64,000 nt of DNA from Rhodopseudomonas sp. GTDB lineage: Bacteria > Pseudomonadota > Alphaproteobacteria > Rhizobiales > Xanthobacteraceae. The translations under genes were made by a program, and so were the position numbers. The DNA is taken from contig WGNB01000027.1 of assembly GCA_016124795.1 (NCBI GenBank), positions 34,613 through 98,612 of the forward strand, read 5' to 3'. The notes under the pieces are model-generated. The model was given only the letters and a program-made list of their open reading frames with translations, searched no databases and was not told the origin of the DNA. Within the stretch, counting starts at the first letter, position 1. Every line of letters starts with the position of its first letter. This document shows positions 19,920 to 29,169 of this stretch, piece by piece.

Positions 19920-19967
19920 GCGCGCGATCCCGAAAAGTGGATATCGGTTTTCGGAAAGATCGCGCGC
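19920..19967. repeat. Intergenic palindromic (REP-like) element between kdpB and kdpC
   Basis: GCGCGCGATC-CCGAAAA-gtggatatcgg-TTTTCGG-aaa-GATCGCGCGC; nested inverted repeats of 10 and 7 bp. Confidence 0.7.
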
Positions 19968-19989
19968 TGGAATAAAAAGGACAGTCGTC

Positions 19990-20592
19990 ATGCTCAAGGA
20001 AATCCGCCCGGCCCTGGTTTTGGTTGTTCTCCTGACGGCTATCACCGGGCTCATCTATCCGCTGGCGATGACGGGCATCAGTCAGGTTCTGTTCCCGACC
20101 CAGGCGAATGGCAGCTTGATCGAGAAGGATGGCGAGGTCGTCGGCTCGGCGCTGATCGGTCAGTCGTTTACCGACGCCAAATATTTCCACGGCCGCCCGT
20201 CCCCCACGACCGGTCCCGATCCGAAGGATGCGAGCAAGACGGTGGCCATTCCATATAATGCGGTGAACTCCGGCGGTTCGAACCTCGGCCCGACCAGCAA
20301 GGCGCTGGCCGAACGCATCGGCGCCGATGTCGCCGCTCTGAAGAAGGAAAATTCGGCGGCGCCGGTGCCGGTCGATCTGGTCACCACGTCGGCGAGCGGC
20401 CTCGATCCCGATATTTCACCCGAGGCGGCGCTGTTCCAGGTGCCGCGCGTCGCCAGGGCGCGCGGTCTGCCGGACGACCGGGTGCGGGCGCTGGTCAGGG
20501 CCCAGATCGAAGGGCGGACTTTGGGTTTCCTGGGCGAACCACGTGTGAATGTCCTGAAACTGAACCTCGCGCTCGATCGGGCGCGCCCGTAA
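19990..20592 (+). CDS. kdpC: K+-transporting ATPase subunit C
   Basis: [60 protein letters not shown]. Confidence 0.97.
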   Translation: MLKEIRPALVLVVLLTAITGLIYPLAMTGISQVLFPTQANGSLIEKDGEVVGSALIGQSFTDAKYFHGRPSPTTGPDPKDASKTVAIPYNAVNSGGSNLGPTSKALAERIGADVAALKKENSAAPVPVDLVTTSASGLDPDISPEAALFQVPRVARARGLPDDRVRALVRAQIEGRTLGFLGEPRVNVLKLNLALDRARP

Positions 20593-20615
20593 GATGAGGC
20601 TTCACGAGGAGCCGG

Positions 20616-23306
20616 ATGACCGGCACAGATAGCCAGCGAGCTTCACCCGACGCGCTGCTCTCGCTTGCCCGGAAGGAAGGGCGAGGGCGGCTCAAGATTT
20701 TTTTGGGTGCAGCACCCGGCGTCGGCAAGACCTTCGCCATGCTCACCGCCGCCCACAGCGAACGCGCCGGCGGCCGCGATGTCGTCGCCGGGCTCATCGA
20801 AACGCATGGCCGGCGCGAGACCGAACAGCTCGTGGCCGGGCTCGAAATGCTCCCGCGCCAGCCGATCGTTTATCGCAACCAGGTGATGCGCGAGTTCGAT
20901 CTCGACGCGGCGCTGGCGCGGCGGCCGGGCTTGTTGTTGGTCGATGAATATGCTCACACCAACGTGCCGGGCAGCCGCCATCCCAAACGCTGGCAGGATA
21001 TCGACGAGATTCTTGAGAGCGGCATCGATGTCTGGACGACGCTGAACATCCAGCACCTCGAAAGCCTCAACGATGTCGTCCAGAAGATCAGCAGGATTCG
21101 CGTGCGCGAAACCGTGCCGGATAGCGTGTTCGACAAAGCCGACGAGGTGGTGCTCGTCGATTTCCCGCCGGACGAATTGCTCAAGCGTCTGGCCGAGGGC
21201 AAGGTCTATGTTCAGGAAACGGCGGCGCGCGCCGTCGAGCATTTCTTCAAGCCGCAAAATCTGACGGCGTTGCGCGAACTGGCGCTGCGTCGCGCCGCCG
21301 AGCGGGTCGATGCCGCGCTGATCGAGCGCATGCAGGCGCAGGCCATCGAGGGACCCTGGGCGGCGGGTGAGCGTATCCTGGCCTGCATTGGTCCGGACGC
21401 CAATTCGCCGGCGGTTGTGCGGGCCGCCAAGCGTCTGGCCGATCTGATGGACGCGCCGTGGATGGCGGTGACGGTCGAGCGCCCGGGTTCGGTCCTTGAT
21501 AACGATGCGCGGTTTCGTCTCGACGAGGCGATCAGGCTGGCGCAAAGCCTCGGCGCGGAAACGCAGACGCTCGCCGGCAGCGACCTGCCGCGCGAATTGC
21601 TGCGCTTCGCCAAATTCGAAAACGTGACGCAAATTGTCATCGGCCGCTCGCGCTATGGGATCGTTAAGGAGCTGCTACGGCGCTCGCTGCCATATGAGCT
21701 GGTGCGGCGTGCCGAAGACATTTCAATTCACGTGATCACGCGGGAGAGCGAAGCGCCATCGCCGGAATGGAAGCGCGGTTGGAAAACCGTTTCGTTCAAG
21801 CCGGTGCAGTTCGTTTTTGCTGCGTTGGCGGTCGCTTGCGCCCTCGGTATCGGGGAGATGCTGACCTGGCTGACGCCCATCCCGAATTTGTCCATCGTCT
21901 TTCTGATGTCGGTTCTGTTCACGGCCGTGCGTTTCGGCATTTGGCCAGCGATTTTTGCCTCGCTGCTGTCGTTCCTCACCTACAATTTCTTCTTCATCCA
22001 GCCACTCTATACCTTCACGATCGCCGAGCCGTTCGAACTGCTGGCGCTGGTGATTTATCTTGTCGTCTCGGTTGTCATTGCCGCGATGGCCGGTCGCGTT
22101 CGTGATCAGTCCATCGTATCGGCCAACCGGACCCGGGCGATGCGCCGCCTCTATGAATTCACCCGCCGCCTGTCCGGTTTGGCGACCCAGGACGCGGTTG
22201 CTGAAGGCGCGGTGAGCGAAGTTCACGCCAGCCTTGGGCGCGCCGTTGTGCTTCTGCTGGCACAAGGCGATGACCTGATGCTGACCGCGGCGTGGCCGCC
22301 CGAAGACGACCTCGACCAGGCCGCGACCACAGCGGCCCGCTGGGCCTTCGCCCACAACGAACCGGCAGGCGCCGACACCGGCACGTTGCCGACCGTGCCG
22401 TGGTATTTCGTGCCGCTGCAGATCGGCGATAAAGGCCTGGGCGTGATTGGCATCGCCAAGGAAGCCGGCAAGGAAACCGGATTGGCGCCGCTCGATTCCG
22501 AGGCCAAGGCCTTGCTCGGCACCTTATCGGAGCAGGCGGCCGCGGCGCTCGATCGTGCTTCGCTCGCCAGGGAAATGGTCAGCGCGCGGACCGCGACCGA
22601 GACCGAACGCGTGCGCAATACGTTGCTTGCGTCGATCTCGCACGATTTCCGAACGCCTTTGTCGTCGATCCTCGGCGCCGCGACGAGTCTCATCGATTTC
22701 GGCGATCGGCTCGATACGGCCGCGAGAAAAGACCTGCTGATGCAGGTGAAGGAGGAGGCCGAGGGGCTCGACGACATGGTGCGCAATCTGCTGGCCATCA
22801 CGCGTATCGATGCCGGCGCGCTCGAATTGCGGCGCGACTGGATCGACCTGCGCGAAATTGTCGAACGCATCGTCAGCGCGGCCCGGCGGCGCGGTGCAAT
22901 GCAAGCCGTCACGGTCGATCTGTCGGCTGATTTGCCTCTGGTCCGCGCCGACGCCACGCTGGCCGAACAAGCACTCGGCAACGTGATCGCCAACGCTATC
23001 CGTCACACACCGGCAAATACTGCTATCAAGGTCGATGCCGTCGTTCGGGCGGACAACTTGTCGGTCCGTGTCACTGACGACGGCCCCGGCCTTGCCGGCA
23101 GCATGTTGCCGCGCATCTTCGATAAGTTCGCCATCGGCGAACAGCCGGGCTCCGCTCATGGCGATGGGCACCAAAGCACGGGTCTCGGCCTTGCCATTGC
23201 CAAAGGCATCATGGAAGCGCATGGCGGCAGTATCGTCGCTGAAAGTCCGGTGATGGCCGGCCGCGGCGCGCGCTTTACTCTAACATTCCCGCGGGGAGAG
23301 GGCTGA
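20616..23306 (+). CDS. kdpD: Osmosensitive K+ channel sensor histidine kinase KdpD
   Basis: GRLKIFLGAAPGVGKTFAML, DVWTTLNIQHLESLNDVV, USP-like and HisKA (SISHDFRTPLSSILGAATSL) regions. Confidence 0.97.
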   Translation: MTGTDSQRASPDALLSLARKEGRGRLKIFLGAAPGVGKTFAMLTAAHSERAGGRDVVAGLIETHGRRETEQLVAGLEMLPRQPIVYRNQVMREFDLDAALARRPGLLLVDEYAHTNVPGSRHPKRWQDIDEILESGIDVWTTLNIQHLESLNDVVQKISRIRVRETVPDSVFDKADEVVLVDFPPDELLKRLAEGKVYVQETAARAVEHFFKPQNLTALRELALRRAAERVDAALIERMQAQAIEGPWAAGERILACIGPDANSPAVVRAAKRLADLMDAPWMAVTVERPGSVLDNDARFRLDEAIRLAQSLGAETQTLAGSDLPRELLRFAKFENVTQIVIGRSRYGIVKELLRRSLPYELVRRAEDISIHVITRESEAPSPEWKRGWKTVSFKPVQFVFAALAVACALGIGEMLTWLTPIPNLSIVFLMSVLFTAVRFGIWPAIFASLLSFLTYNFFFIQPLYTFTIAEPFELLALVIYLVVSVVIAAMAGRVRDQSIVSANRTRAMRRLYEFTRRLSGLATQDAVAEGAVSEVHASLGRAVVLLLAQGDDLMLTAAWPPEDDLDQAATTAARWAFAHNEPAGADTGTLPTVPWYFVPLQIGDKGLGVIGIAKEAGKETGLAPLDSEAKALLGTLSEQAAAALDRASLAREMVSARTATETERVRNTLLASISHDFRTPLSSILGAATSLIDFGDRLDTAARKDLLMQVKEEAEGLDDMVRNLLAITRIDAGALELRRDWIDLREIVERIVSAARRRGAMQAVTVDLSADLPLVRADATLAEQALGNVIANAIRHTPANTAIKVDAVVRADNLSVRVTDDGPGLAGSMLPRIFDKFAIGEQPGSAHGDGHQSTGLGLAIAKGIMEAHGGSIVAESPVMAGRGARFTLTFPRGEG

Positions 23307-23309
23307 CGC

Positions 23310-23999
23310 ATGAGCGCCAAGGCATCGGTTCTGGTGGTCGACGACGAGGCCGCCATCCTGCGCTTTCTCAAGCCGGCGCTGGAGGCCAACGATTACGACA
23401 TGGATAGCGCGGGGACGGTCGCCGACGCCGTCAAGAAGATCGCTAGCCGTCCGCCGGACGTCGTGCTGCTCGATCTCGGTCTCCCGGACGGCGATGGTAA
23501 GGACGTGATCCGCCGCGTCCGTGAATGGTCGGACGTCCCGATCATCGTATTGTCGGCTCGGGAGCGGGAAGCGGAGAAGATCGAGTCGCTTGATTTGGGC
23601 GCCGACGACTACGTCAACAAGCCGTTCAACGTCGGTGAATTGATGGCGCGGATACGAGCGGCGATGCGGCACCGCCTGCAGCGAAAGATGGAGGTGCCGG
23701 TGCTGCGCGTCGGCGATCTAGAAGTCGACGCCGTCAGGCATCGAGCGAAGCGATCAGGTGCCGAGCTTAAGCTTACACCCAAAGAATTCGAGCTTCTTGC
23801 ATTTCTTGCGCGTCACGCCGGCCGGGTGATCACCCACAGGCAAATTCTTGCCGCGGTATGGGGCCCGGCGCATACGGAAGACACCCAATATTTACGAGTC
23901 TATATCGGGCAGCTTCGTCAAAAGATTGAAGCGAAGCCAGATGAGCCAAAGATCGTGCTTACGGAGCCCGGGATCGGTTATCGGGTTGCGGATTTCTAG
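23310..23999 (+). CDS. kdpE: Response regulator KdpE
   Basis: OmpR-type receiver/winged-helix, WGPAHTEDTQYLRVYIGQLRQKIE, follows kdpD. Confidence 0.95.
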   Translation: MSAKASVLVVDDEAAILRFLKPALEANDYDMDSAGTVADAVKKIASRPPDVVLLDLGLPDGDGKDVIRRVREWSDVPIIVLSAREREAEKIESLDLGADDYVNKPFNVGELMARIRAAMRHRLQRKMEVPVLRVGDLEVDAVRHRAKRSGAELKLTPKEFELLAFLARHAGRVITHRQILAAVWGPAHTEDTQYLRVYIGQLRQKIEAKPDEPKIVLTEPGIGYRVADF

Positions 24000-24183
24000 C
24001 CTCCGGTCTCCGTCCGGGAATGGTCCAAAGCGGAATCAAATGGGCTATATAACTGAACTCGGTTTCTGACCTCTAGCGGGCTGAATTGCTCTGGTCTCGA
24101 CCGATTGATAGCTGGCGAGGTTCCAGCACTGGGCCATTGTTGGCCCGCAAGGAATCTGCCTGTTCTTAAGGATCGCTGCGCTG

Positions 24184-25380
24184 TCAACAACGCACCTGGG
24201 CCCAAGCCGGACGCTGGCGTACCAGGATTGGCCCATAGGCAATGGCGAACAGCAGGAAGCCGCCAAGCCACAAGGCGCCGGCGCCTTCGAGCAGCAACAA
24301 GTCGCCAGACAAAGCCGCGACGATGCGCAACACCGCCCCGACGAACACCAGCGCATAAATTGTCTGCGTCGCCGGCCCGGCCCGCAGCGCCTGACCGGTG
24401 TGGCCGAGAGAAGCCCGCGTCATGACCGCGAGCGTCATCAAGCCGATGGCGCCGGCTGTCCAGGCATGAATGCCGGCACTCGCCGGCAAGGTCGAGACAA
24501 TCGACAAGCCAATGAGCAGGAAACCGAGCGGCAAGAAGGCATAAGCCACATGCAGCACAAGAACGAGGCGGTCCGCGGTCGCGCGGTAGCCGACCCAGCG
24601 CGCCAGACGAAAGATTTGCATCACGCCGACGAACAGCATCGCCCATCCGGTCGCGGCGGCATTTGGAAGGATGACCCATGCCCCGAGCGATGCGACCGAG
24701 AGCGCCAAGGTCGCGGCATCGTAACGCGAGAACGGCTTGGGTAGTCGGCCCGGATTGTTCCGCGACAGCCAGTTGTTGGTGAAGCTCGGAACAATGCGGC
24801 CGCCGACCAGGGTGATCAGCACGATCACCGCCGCCAGCGCCAGGCGGACGCTGTAATTCGCCGATCCGGTCATGAAGGTCTCGACGTGGAAAAGCATATT
24901 CGACGCCAGCAGAACCGTGACCACCACGAGAACGCGCAAGTTGCGCCAGTTCCGGCCAGCGACGATCTCGCGGGCGCAGACGAAAGCCAGCGCCGCCAGG
25001 AAGGCAACATCGATGATCGCGATGACGACCGGACCGAGACTCGACGAGGCGAGCATGGCGAGGCGTCCGGCGAGCCAAAGAAGCGCCAATGCCGCCAATG
25101 GCACGCCGTTGACCGGCAAGCGACCGGTCCAATTCGGAATGGCGGTCAGCAGGAAGCCGGCAATGGCGGCGGCGGCATAGCCGAATAGCATTTCGTGGAT
25201 GTGCCAGTCCAACGCGGAAAAGTCAGTCGAGAACGGCATGAGCCCGAGATAAACGGGCAGCCATAAGATAACGCCCGCCGCCGCCCAGACCGCGGCGCTG
25301 AGAAAGAATATCCGGAACCCGTAAGAGAACAGCGCCGGGCCGGCATAGCGGCGGCGGCGTGCCAAAGCGGCATTCGTCAT
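24184..25380 (-). CDS. nnrS: NnrS family heme/copper membrane protein
   Basis: Multi-TM, DWHIHEMLFGYAAAAIAGFLLTAIPNWTGR and HAWTAGAIGLMTLAVMTRASLGHTG motifs. Confidence 0.9.
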   Translation of the reverse strand: MTNAALARRRRYAGPALFSYGFRIFFLSAAVWAAAGVILWLPVYLGLMPFSTDFSALDWHIHEMLFGYAAAAIAGFLLTAIPNWTGRLPVNGVPLAALALLWLAGRLAMLASSSLGPVVIAIIDVAFLAALAFVCAREIVAGRNWRNLRVLVVVTVLLASNMLFHVETFMTGSANYSVRLALAAVIVLITLVGGRIVPSFTNNWLSRNNPGRLPKPFSRYDAATLALSVASLGAWVILPNAAATGWAMLFVGVMQIFRLARWVGYRATADRLVLVLHVAYAFLPLGFLLIGLSIVSTLPASAGIHAWTAGAIGLMTLAVMTRASLGHTGQALRAGPATQTIYALVFVGAVLRIVAALSGDLLLLEGAGALWLGGFLLFAIAYGPILVRQRPAWAQVRC

Positions 25381-25439
25381 AATCGATAGTCCTAGCGGCG
25401 TTGCCGTAAAAGTCTGACGCCAATGATGCGGGCGCTACA

Positions 25440-25453
25440 TTGATCTAGATCAG
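25440..25453. promoter_or_regulatory. FNR/NNR-type box upstream of nnrS
   Basis: TTGATctagATCAG, one mismatch to TTGAT-N4-ATCAA, about 60 nt upstream of the nnrS start. Confidence 0.6.
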
Positions 25454-25485
25454 ACGCCGGCCATGTGCGGCGCATGCCACGCGAC

Positions 25486-26187
25486 TCAGTCGTCCGCGTT
25501 TAGAATTGGCCTGGCGAACTCCGTCAGACGCGAGCGATCCGTCACGGTAATGGTAGTGCCACGACTGTGGACGCCATAGGACTCGAGCGCGGTTATGGCG
25601 CGTGAATAGCTTTCCGGCGTCATGCCCAGATACGACGCCAGTTTCCGCTTCTCGATCGGCAATTCGAATTCGTCGCGGCCTGCCCGCCGCGCTGAATTCA
25701 GGATCCAGTTGGCGAGGCGTTCGGTCGCGGTGAGCATACGGTCATTCTTCAACACGCGGGTGACACTGCGATACCGGGCGGCCAACTCGGCGACGATGCC
25801 GTGCGCGAATGCCGCTTCGCGCTCGAAGGTGGCGCGTACGATCTGCGATGGCACCATTAGGATCTGTGACGGCATTAGAGTGCGGGCCGATTTAAGCTGC
25901 GGTTCGTCGCGAACCACCGCGGCAACGATAAAGATCGAAATCGGATAGAGAATGTCGATCGTCGTTTCCACGCCGTCACGAGTCGCGAACAAATCGACGG
26001 CACCCTCGACGACGACATGGAGAAAATCCGGCAACTCGCCTTCTCGGATGATCTCCGCGCGCGCCGGAAAGCGCTGTAGCATCGACAGATCCATCATGGC
26101 GGCGAAATTCTGCTCGGACATTTCCTTGAACAGGGGTAGGGCGCGGATCGACTGGGTTTCGGCAAGGCGAACCGACATTTGCTCCAT
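25486..26187 (-). CDS. Crp/Fnr family regulator without FNR cysteines (NarR/DNR-like)
   Basis: Cyclic-nucleotide-like beta domain plus HTH TPESYSRAITAL with the ExxSR pattern of TTGAT-binding FNR proteins; no Cys in the predicted protein from the downstream start (MEQMSVRLAE). Confidence 0.82.
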   Translation of the reverse strand: MEQMSVRLAETQSIRALPLFKEMSEQNFAAMMDLSMLQRFPARAEIIREGELPDFLHVVVEGAVDLFATRDGVETTIDILYPISIFIVAAVVRDEPQLKSARTLMPSQILMVPSQIVRATFEREAAFAHGIVAELAARYRSVTRVLKNDRMLTATERLANWILNSARRAGRDEFELPIEKRKLASYLGMTPESYSRAITALESYGVHSRGTTITVTDRSRLTEFARPILNADD

Positions 26188-26248
26188 CTCCTTGGGAACG
26201 CGTCTTGCCGTTCGACGCGGTACAGGTTTGGTATAGTACAAACACCAC

Positions 26249-26262
26249 TTGATATTTATCAA
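26249..26262. promoter_or_regulatory. Perfect FNR-type box
   Basis: TTGATatttATCAA, exact consensus, between the divergent regulator and narK. Confidence 0.8.
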
Positions 26263-26338
26263 GTCACAGACATCACTAAGTCAAGCCAAAGAACATCAAA
26301 GATCAATTCGAGATAAATCAGAGCGTTCACAAGTAGAG

Positions 26339-26352
26339 TTGATCCAGCTCAA
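26339..26352. promoter_or_regulatory. FNR-type box upstream of narK
   Basis: TTGATccagCTCAA, one mismatch to consensus, 60 nt upstream of the narK ATG. Confidence 0.6.
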
Positions 26353-26411
26353 AGAATATATCGGAGCAATGAGGCTTTCTCGTCCCATCGATTTTCACGA
26401 CGGGGCTTATC

Positions 26412-29153
26412 ATGACATCGCAAGCCGCAACGACCACGCCCGGCCAAAGTCGGGCGCTGTGGATGTCCACCATCGCTTTCACGGTTTGCTTTGCCGTGTG
26501 GACCATTTTCGCCATCATCGGCATTCAGATTAAGCAGCGGCTCGGGCTGAACGAGACCGAGTTCGGCCTACTGGTCGGCACACCGATCCTCACCGGCTCG
26601 CTGACGCGCATCTTCCTTGGTATCTGGACCGATCAGTATGGCGGCCGGCGCGTCTACACGGCGGTGATGCTCGCTGCTGCAGTCGCAACCTTCCTGCTCA
26701 CTTACGCTCACACTTATCTTCAATTTCTGACCGCCGCCCTCGGCGTCGGAGTCGCCGGCGGCTCGTTTGCGGTTGGTATCGCTTACGTGTCGCGCTGGTA
26801 CTCGGCCGAAAGACAAGGCACCGTGCTCGGCATCTTCGGTGCCGGCAACGTCGGCGCCGCCGTCACCAAGTTCTGCGCTCCGTTCGTTCTCGTCGCCTAT
26901 GGCTGGCAAGTGACGGCACAGGTCTGGGCCACGGCGATCGCGCTGATGGCGATCATTTTCTGGTTTACGACGAGCGAAGATCCGGTTGAGATGGCGCGTC
27001 GCGCCAAGGGTGAGCGGCCGCGCAGCGCCTGGCTCGAACTTGAGCCGTTGAAGAACCTGCAGGTCTGGCGTTTCTCGCTCTATTATTTCTTCGCCTTCGG
27101 TGGCTTTGTTGCGCTGGCGTTGTGGCTGCCGCGTTACATGATTGGCGTCTACAAGCTCGACATTGAAACAGCGGGCATGCTGGCCGCGGCCTACTCGATC
27201 CCGGCGAGCTTGTTCCGGGCTTACGGCGGCGTTCTCTCCGACCGTTATGGCGCGCGCCGCATCATGTACTGGATGTTCAGCGTTTGCGCGGCGATCGCCT
27301 TCATCCTGGCCTATCCGCCGGCTGAATACGTTATTCAGGGCATGAAGGGTCCGATCCAGTTTCATATGGCGACCGGCGTCGTCACCTTCACCTGCCTGAT
27401 CTTCGTGCTCGGCTTCTTCATGAGCCTTGGCAAGGCCGCGGTCTATAAGCACATCCCGGTCTATTACCCGAACAATGTCGGTTCGGTCGGTGGCCTGGTC
27501 GGGATGATCGGCGGCCTCGGCGGTTTCGTGCTGCCGATCGCCTTCGGCGTGCTCAACGATCTCACCGGCATCTGGACCAGCTGCTTCATGCTGCTGTTCG
27601 TCATCGCCGCTGGTTCCCTGCTTTGGATGCATCTTGCGGTCCGGCGTATGGAGCGCGAGGCGCTGGCACCCGGCCTGGAGAAACTACCGCAGTTCCCCGA
27701 AATGCAGCCGATCCACGAGGAAAAGCATGTCGGCGCTCTCGCTGGTCATGTGCTCGCCGAGTGGAAGCCCGAGGATCCGAAGTTCTGGGACGAAAAGGGT
27801 AAGGCCGTCGCCCGGCGCAATCTGTGGATCTCGATCCCGGCGCTGCTACTCGCCTTCGTGATCTGGATGGTGTGGTCGGTTGTCGTTGCTAAACTGCCGG
27901 CGGTCGGGTTCAAGTTCACGACCGATCAGTTGTTCTGGTTGGCGGCGATGCCGGGTCTGTCCGGTGCCACCTTGCGCATCTTCTACTCCTTCATGCCGCC
28001 GATCTTCGGCGGCCGGCTGTGGACCTCGGTGTCCACCTGGTCACTGATGGTGCCGGCGGTCGGCATCGGCCTGTCGGTGCAGTCGCCCGATACGCCCTAC
28101 ATCATCTTCCTGTCACTGGCCGCTTTGTGTGGTCTCGGCGGTGGCAACTTCGCCTCGTCGATGGCCAACATCTCCTTCTTCTTCCCGAAGGCGGAGAAGG
28201 GTAACGCGCTGGCGCTCAATGCCGGTCTCGGCAATCTCGGCGTCAGCGTCGGCCAGTTCGTCATTCCGCTGGTTATCACGACGGCGGTGTTCGGCTGGGT
28301 CGGCGGTGAACCGCTCAGCGCTAGCGCCACGACCAAGCTGTGGCTGCAGAATGCCGGCTTCATCTGGGTGCCGTTCATCGCCATCTCGGCGACCGCCGCC
28401 TGGTTCGGCATGAACGACATTGCCGCGATGAAGGCATCCTTCGCCGATCAGGCGGTGATCTTCAAGCGCAAGCACAACTGGCTGATGTGCTGGCTCTATA
28501 CCGGCACCTTCGGCTCGTTCATCGGCTACTCGGCCGGCTTCCCGCTGCTCGCCAAGACCCAGTTCCCGCAGGTCGACTCCTTGAAATACGTCTTCCTCGG
28601 GCCGCTGGTCGGCGCGCTGTCGCGCTCGGCGACCGGCTGGCTGTCGGACAAGTATGGCGGCGGCCGCGTCACCTTCTGGACCTTCCTGGTGATGATCGCG
28701 GCAGTGGGCGGCGTGCTCTACTTCCTCGGCATCAAGGACCAGGCCAACGCGTTCTGGGGCTTCTTCGCCATGTTCATGGTGTTGTTCTTCGCCACCGGCG
28801 TCGGCAACGCTTCCACGTTCCAGATGATCCCGACGATCATGCGCACCGAGATGCCGCGCCTCGAGCCCGGCATGTCGCTGGCCGATCGTCAGCGTCAGGC
28901 GGAAATGGAGTCGGCGGCGATCATCGGCTTTACCTCGGCAGTCGCGGCCTACGGCGCCTTCTTCATCCCGAAGGCCTACGGCACCTCGATCGCGCTGAGC
29001 GGCGGGCCGGAAGTGGCGCTGTGGGGCTTCATGGCCTTCTACGTCACCTGCGTCGCTATCACCTGGGGCTTCTACACCCGGCGCGGCGGCCTGCTGCGCG
29101 ATGTCGAACGCGGCAAAGGTCTGCCGCCCGCGGCCGCGCAACCCGCCGAATGA
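26412..29153 (+). CDS. narK: Fused NarK1-NarK2 nitrate/nitrite transporter
   Basis: 913 aa, two MFS halves; upstream of narG; second half ends in the NarK2-like region. Confidence 0.92.
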   Translation: MTSQAATTTPGQSRALWMSTIAFTVCFAVWTIFAIIGIQIKQRLGLNETEFGLLVGTPILTGSLTRIFLGIWTDQYGGRRVYTAVMLAAAVATFLLTYAHTYLQFLTAALGVGVAGGSFAVGIAYVSRWYSAERQGTVLGIFGAGNVGAAVTKFCAPFVLVAYGWQVTAQVWATAIALMAIIFWFTTSEDPVEMARRAKGERPRSAWLELEPLKNLQVWRFSLYYFFAFGGFVALALWLPRYMIGVYKLDIETAGMLAAAYSIPASLFRAYGGVLSDRYGARRIMYWMFSVCAAIAFILAYPPAEYVIQGMKGPIQFHMATGVVTFTCLIFVLGFFMSLGKAAVYKHIPVYYPNNVGSVGGLVGMIGGLGGFVLPIAFGVLNDLTGIWTSCFMLLFVIAAGSLLWMHLAVRRMEREALAPGLEKLPQFPEMQPIHEEKHVGALAGHVLAEWKPEDPKFWDEKGKAVARRNLWISIPALLLAFVIWMVWSVVVAKLPAVGFKFTTDQLFWLAAMPGLSGATLRIFYSFMPPIFGGRLWTSVSTWSLMVPAVGIGLSVQSPDTPYIIFLSLAALCGLGGGNFASSMANISFFFPKAEKGNALALNAGLGNLGVSVGQFVIPLVITTAVFGWVGGEPLSASATTKLWLQNAGFIWVPFIAISATAAWFGMNDIAAMKASFADQAVIFKRKHNWLMCWLYTGTFGSFIGYSAGFPLLAKTQFPQVDSLKYVFLGPLVGALSRSATGWLSDKYGGGRVTFWTFLVMIAAVGGVLYFLGIKDQANAFWGFFAMFMVLFFATGVGNASTFQMIPTIMRTEMPRLEPGMSLADRQRQAEMESAAIIGFTSAVAAYGAFFIPKAYGTSIALSGGPEVALWGFMAFYVTCVAITWGFYTRRGGLLRDVERGKGLPPAAAQPAE

Positions 29154-29169
29154 GAAGGACGAAAGAACA

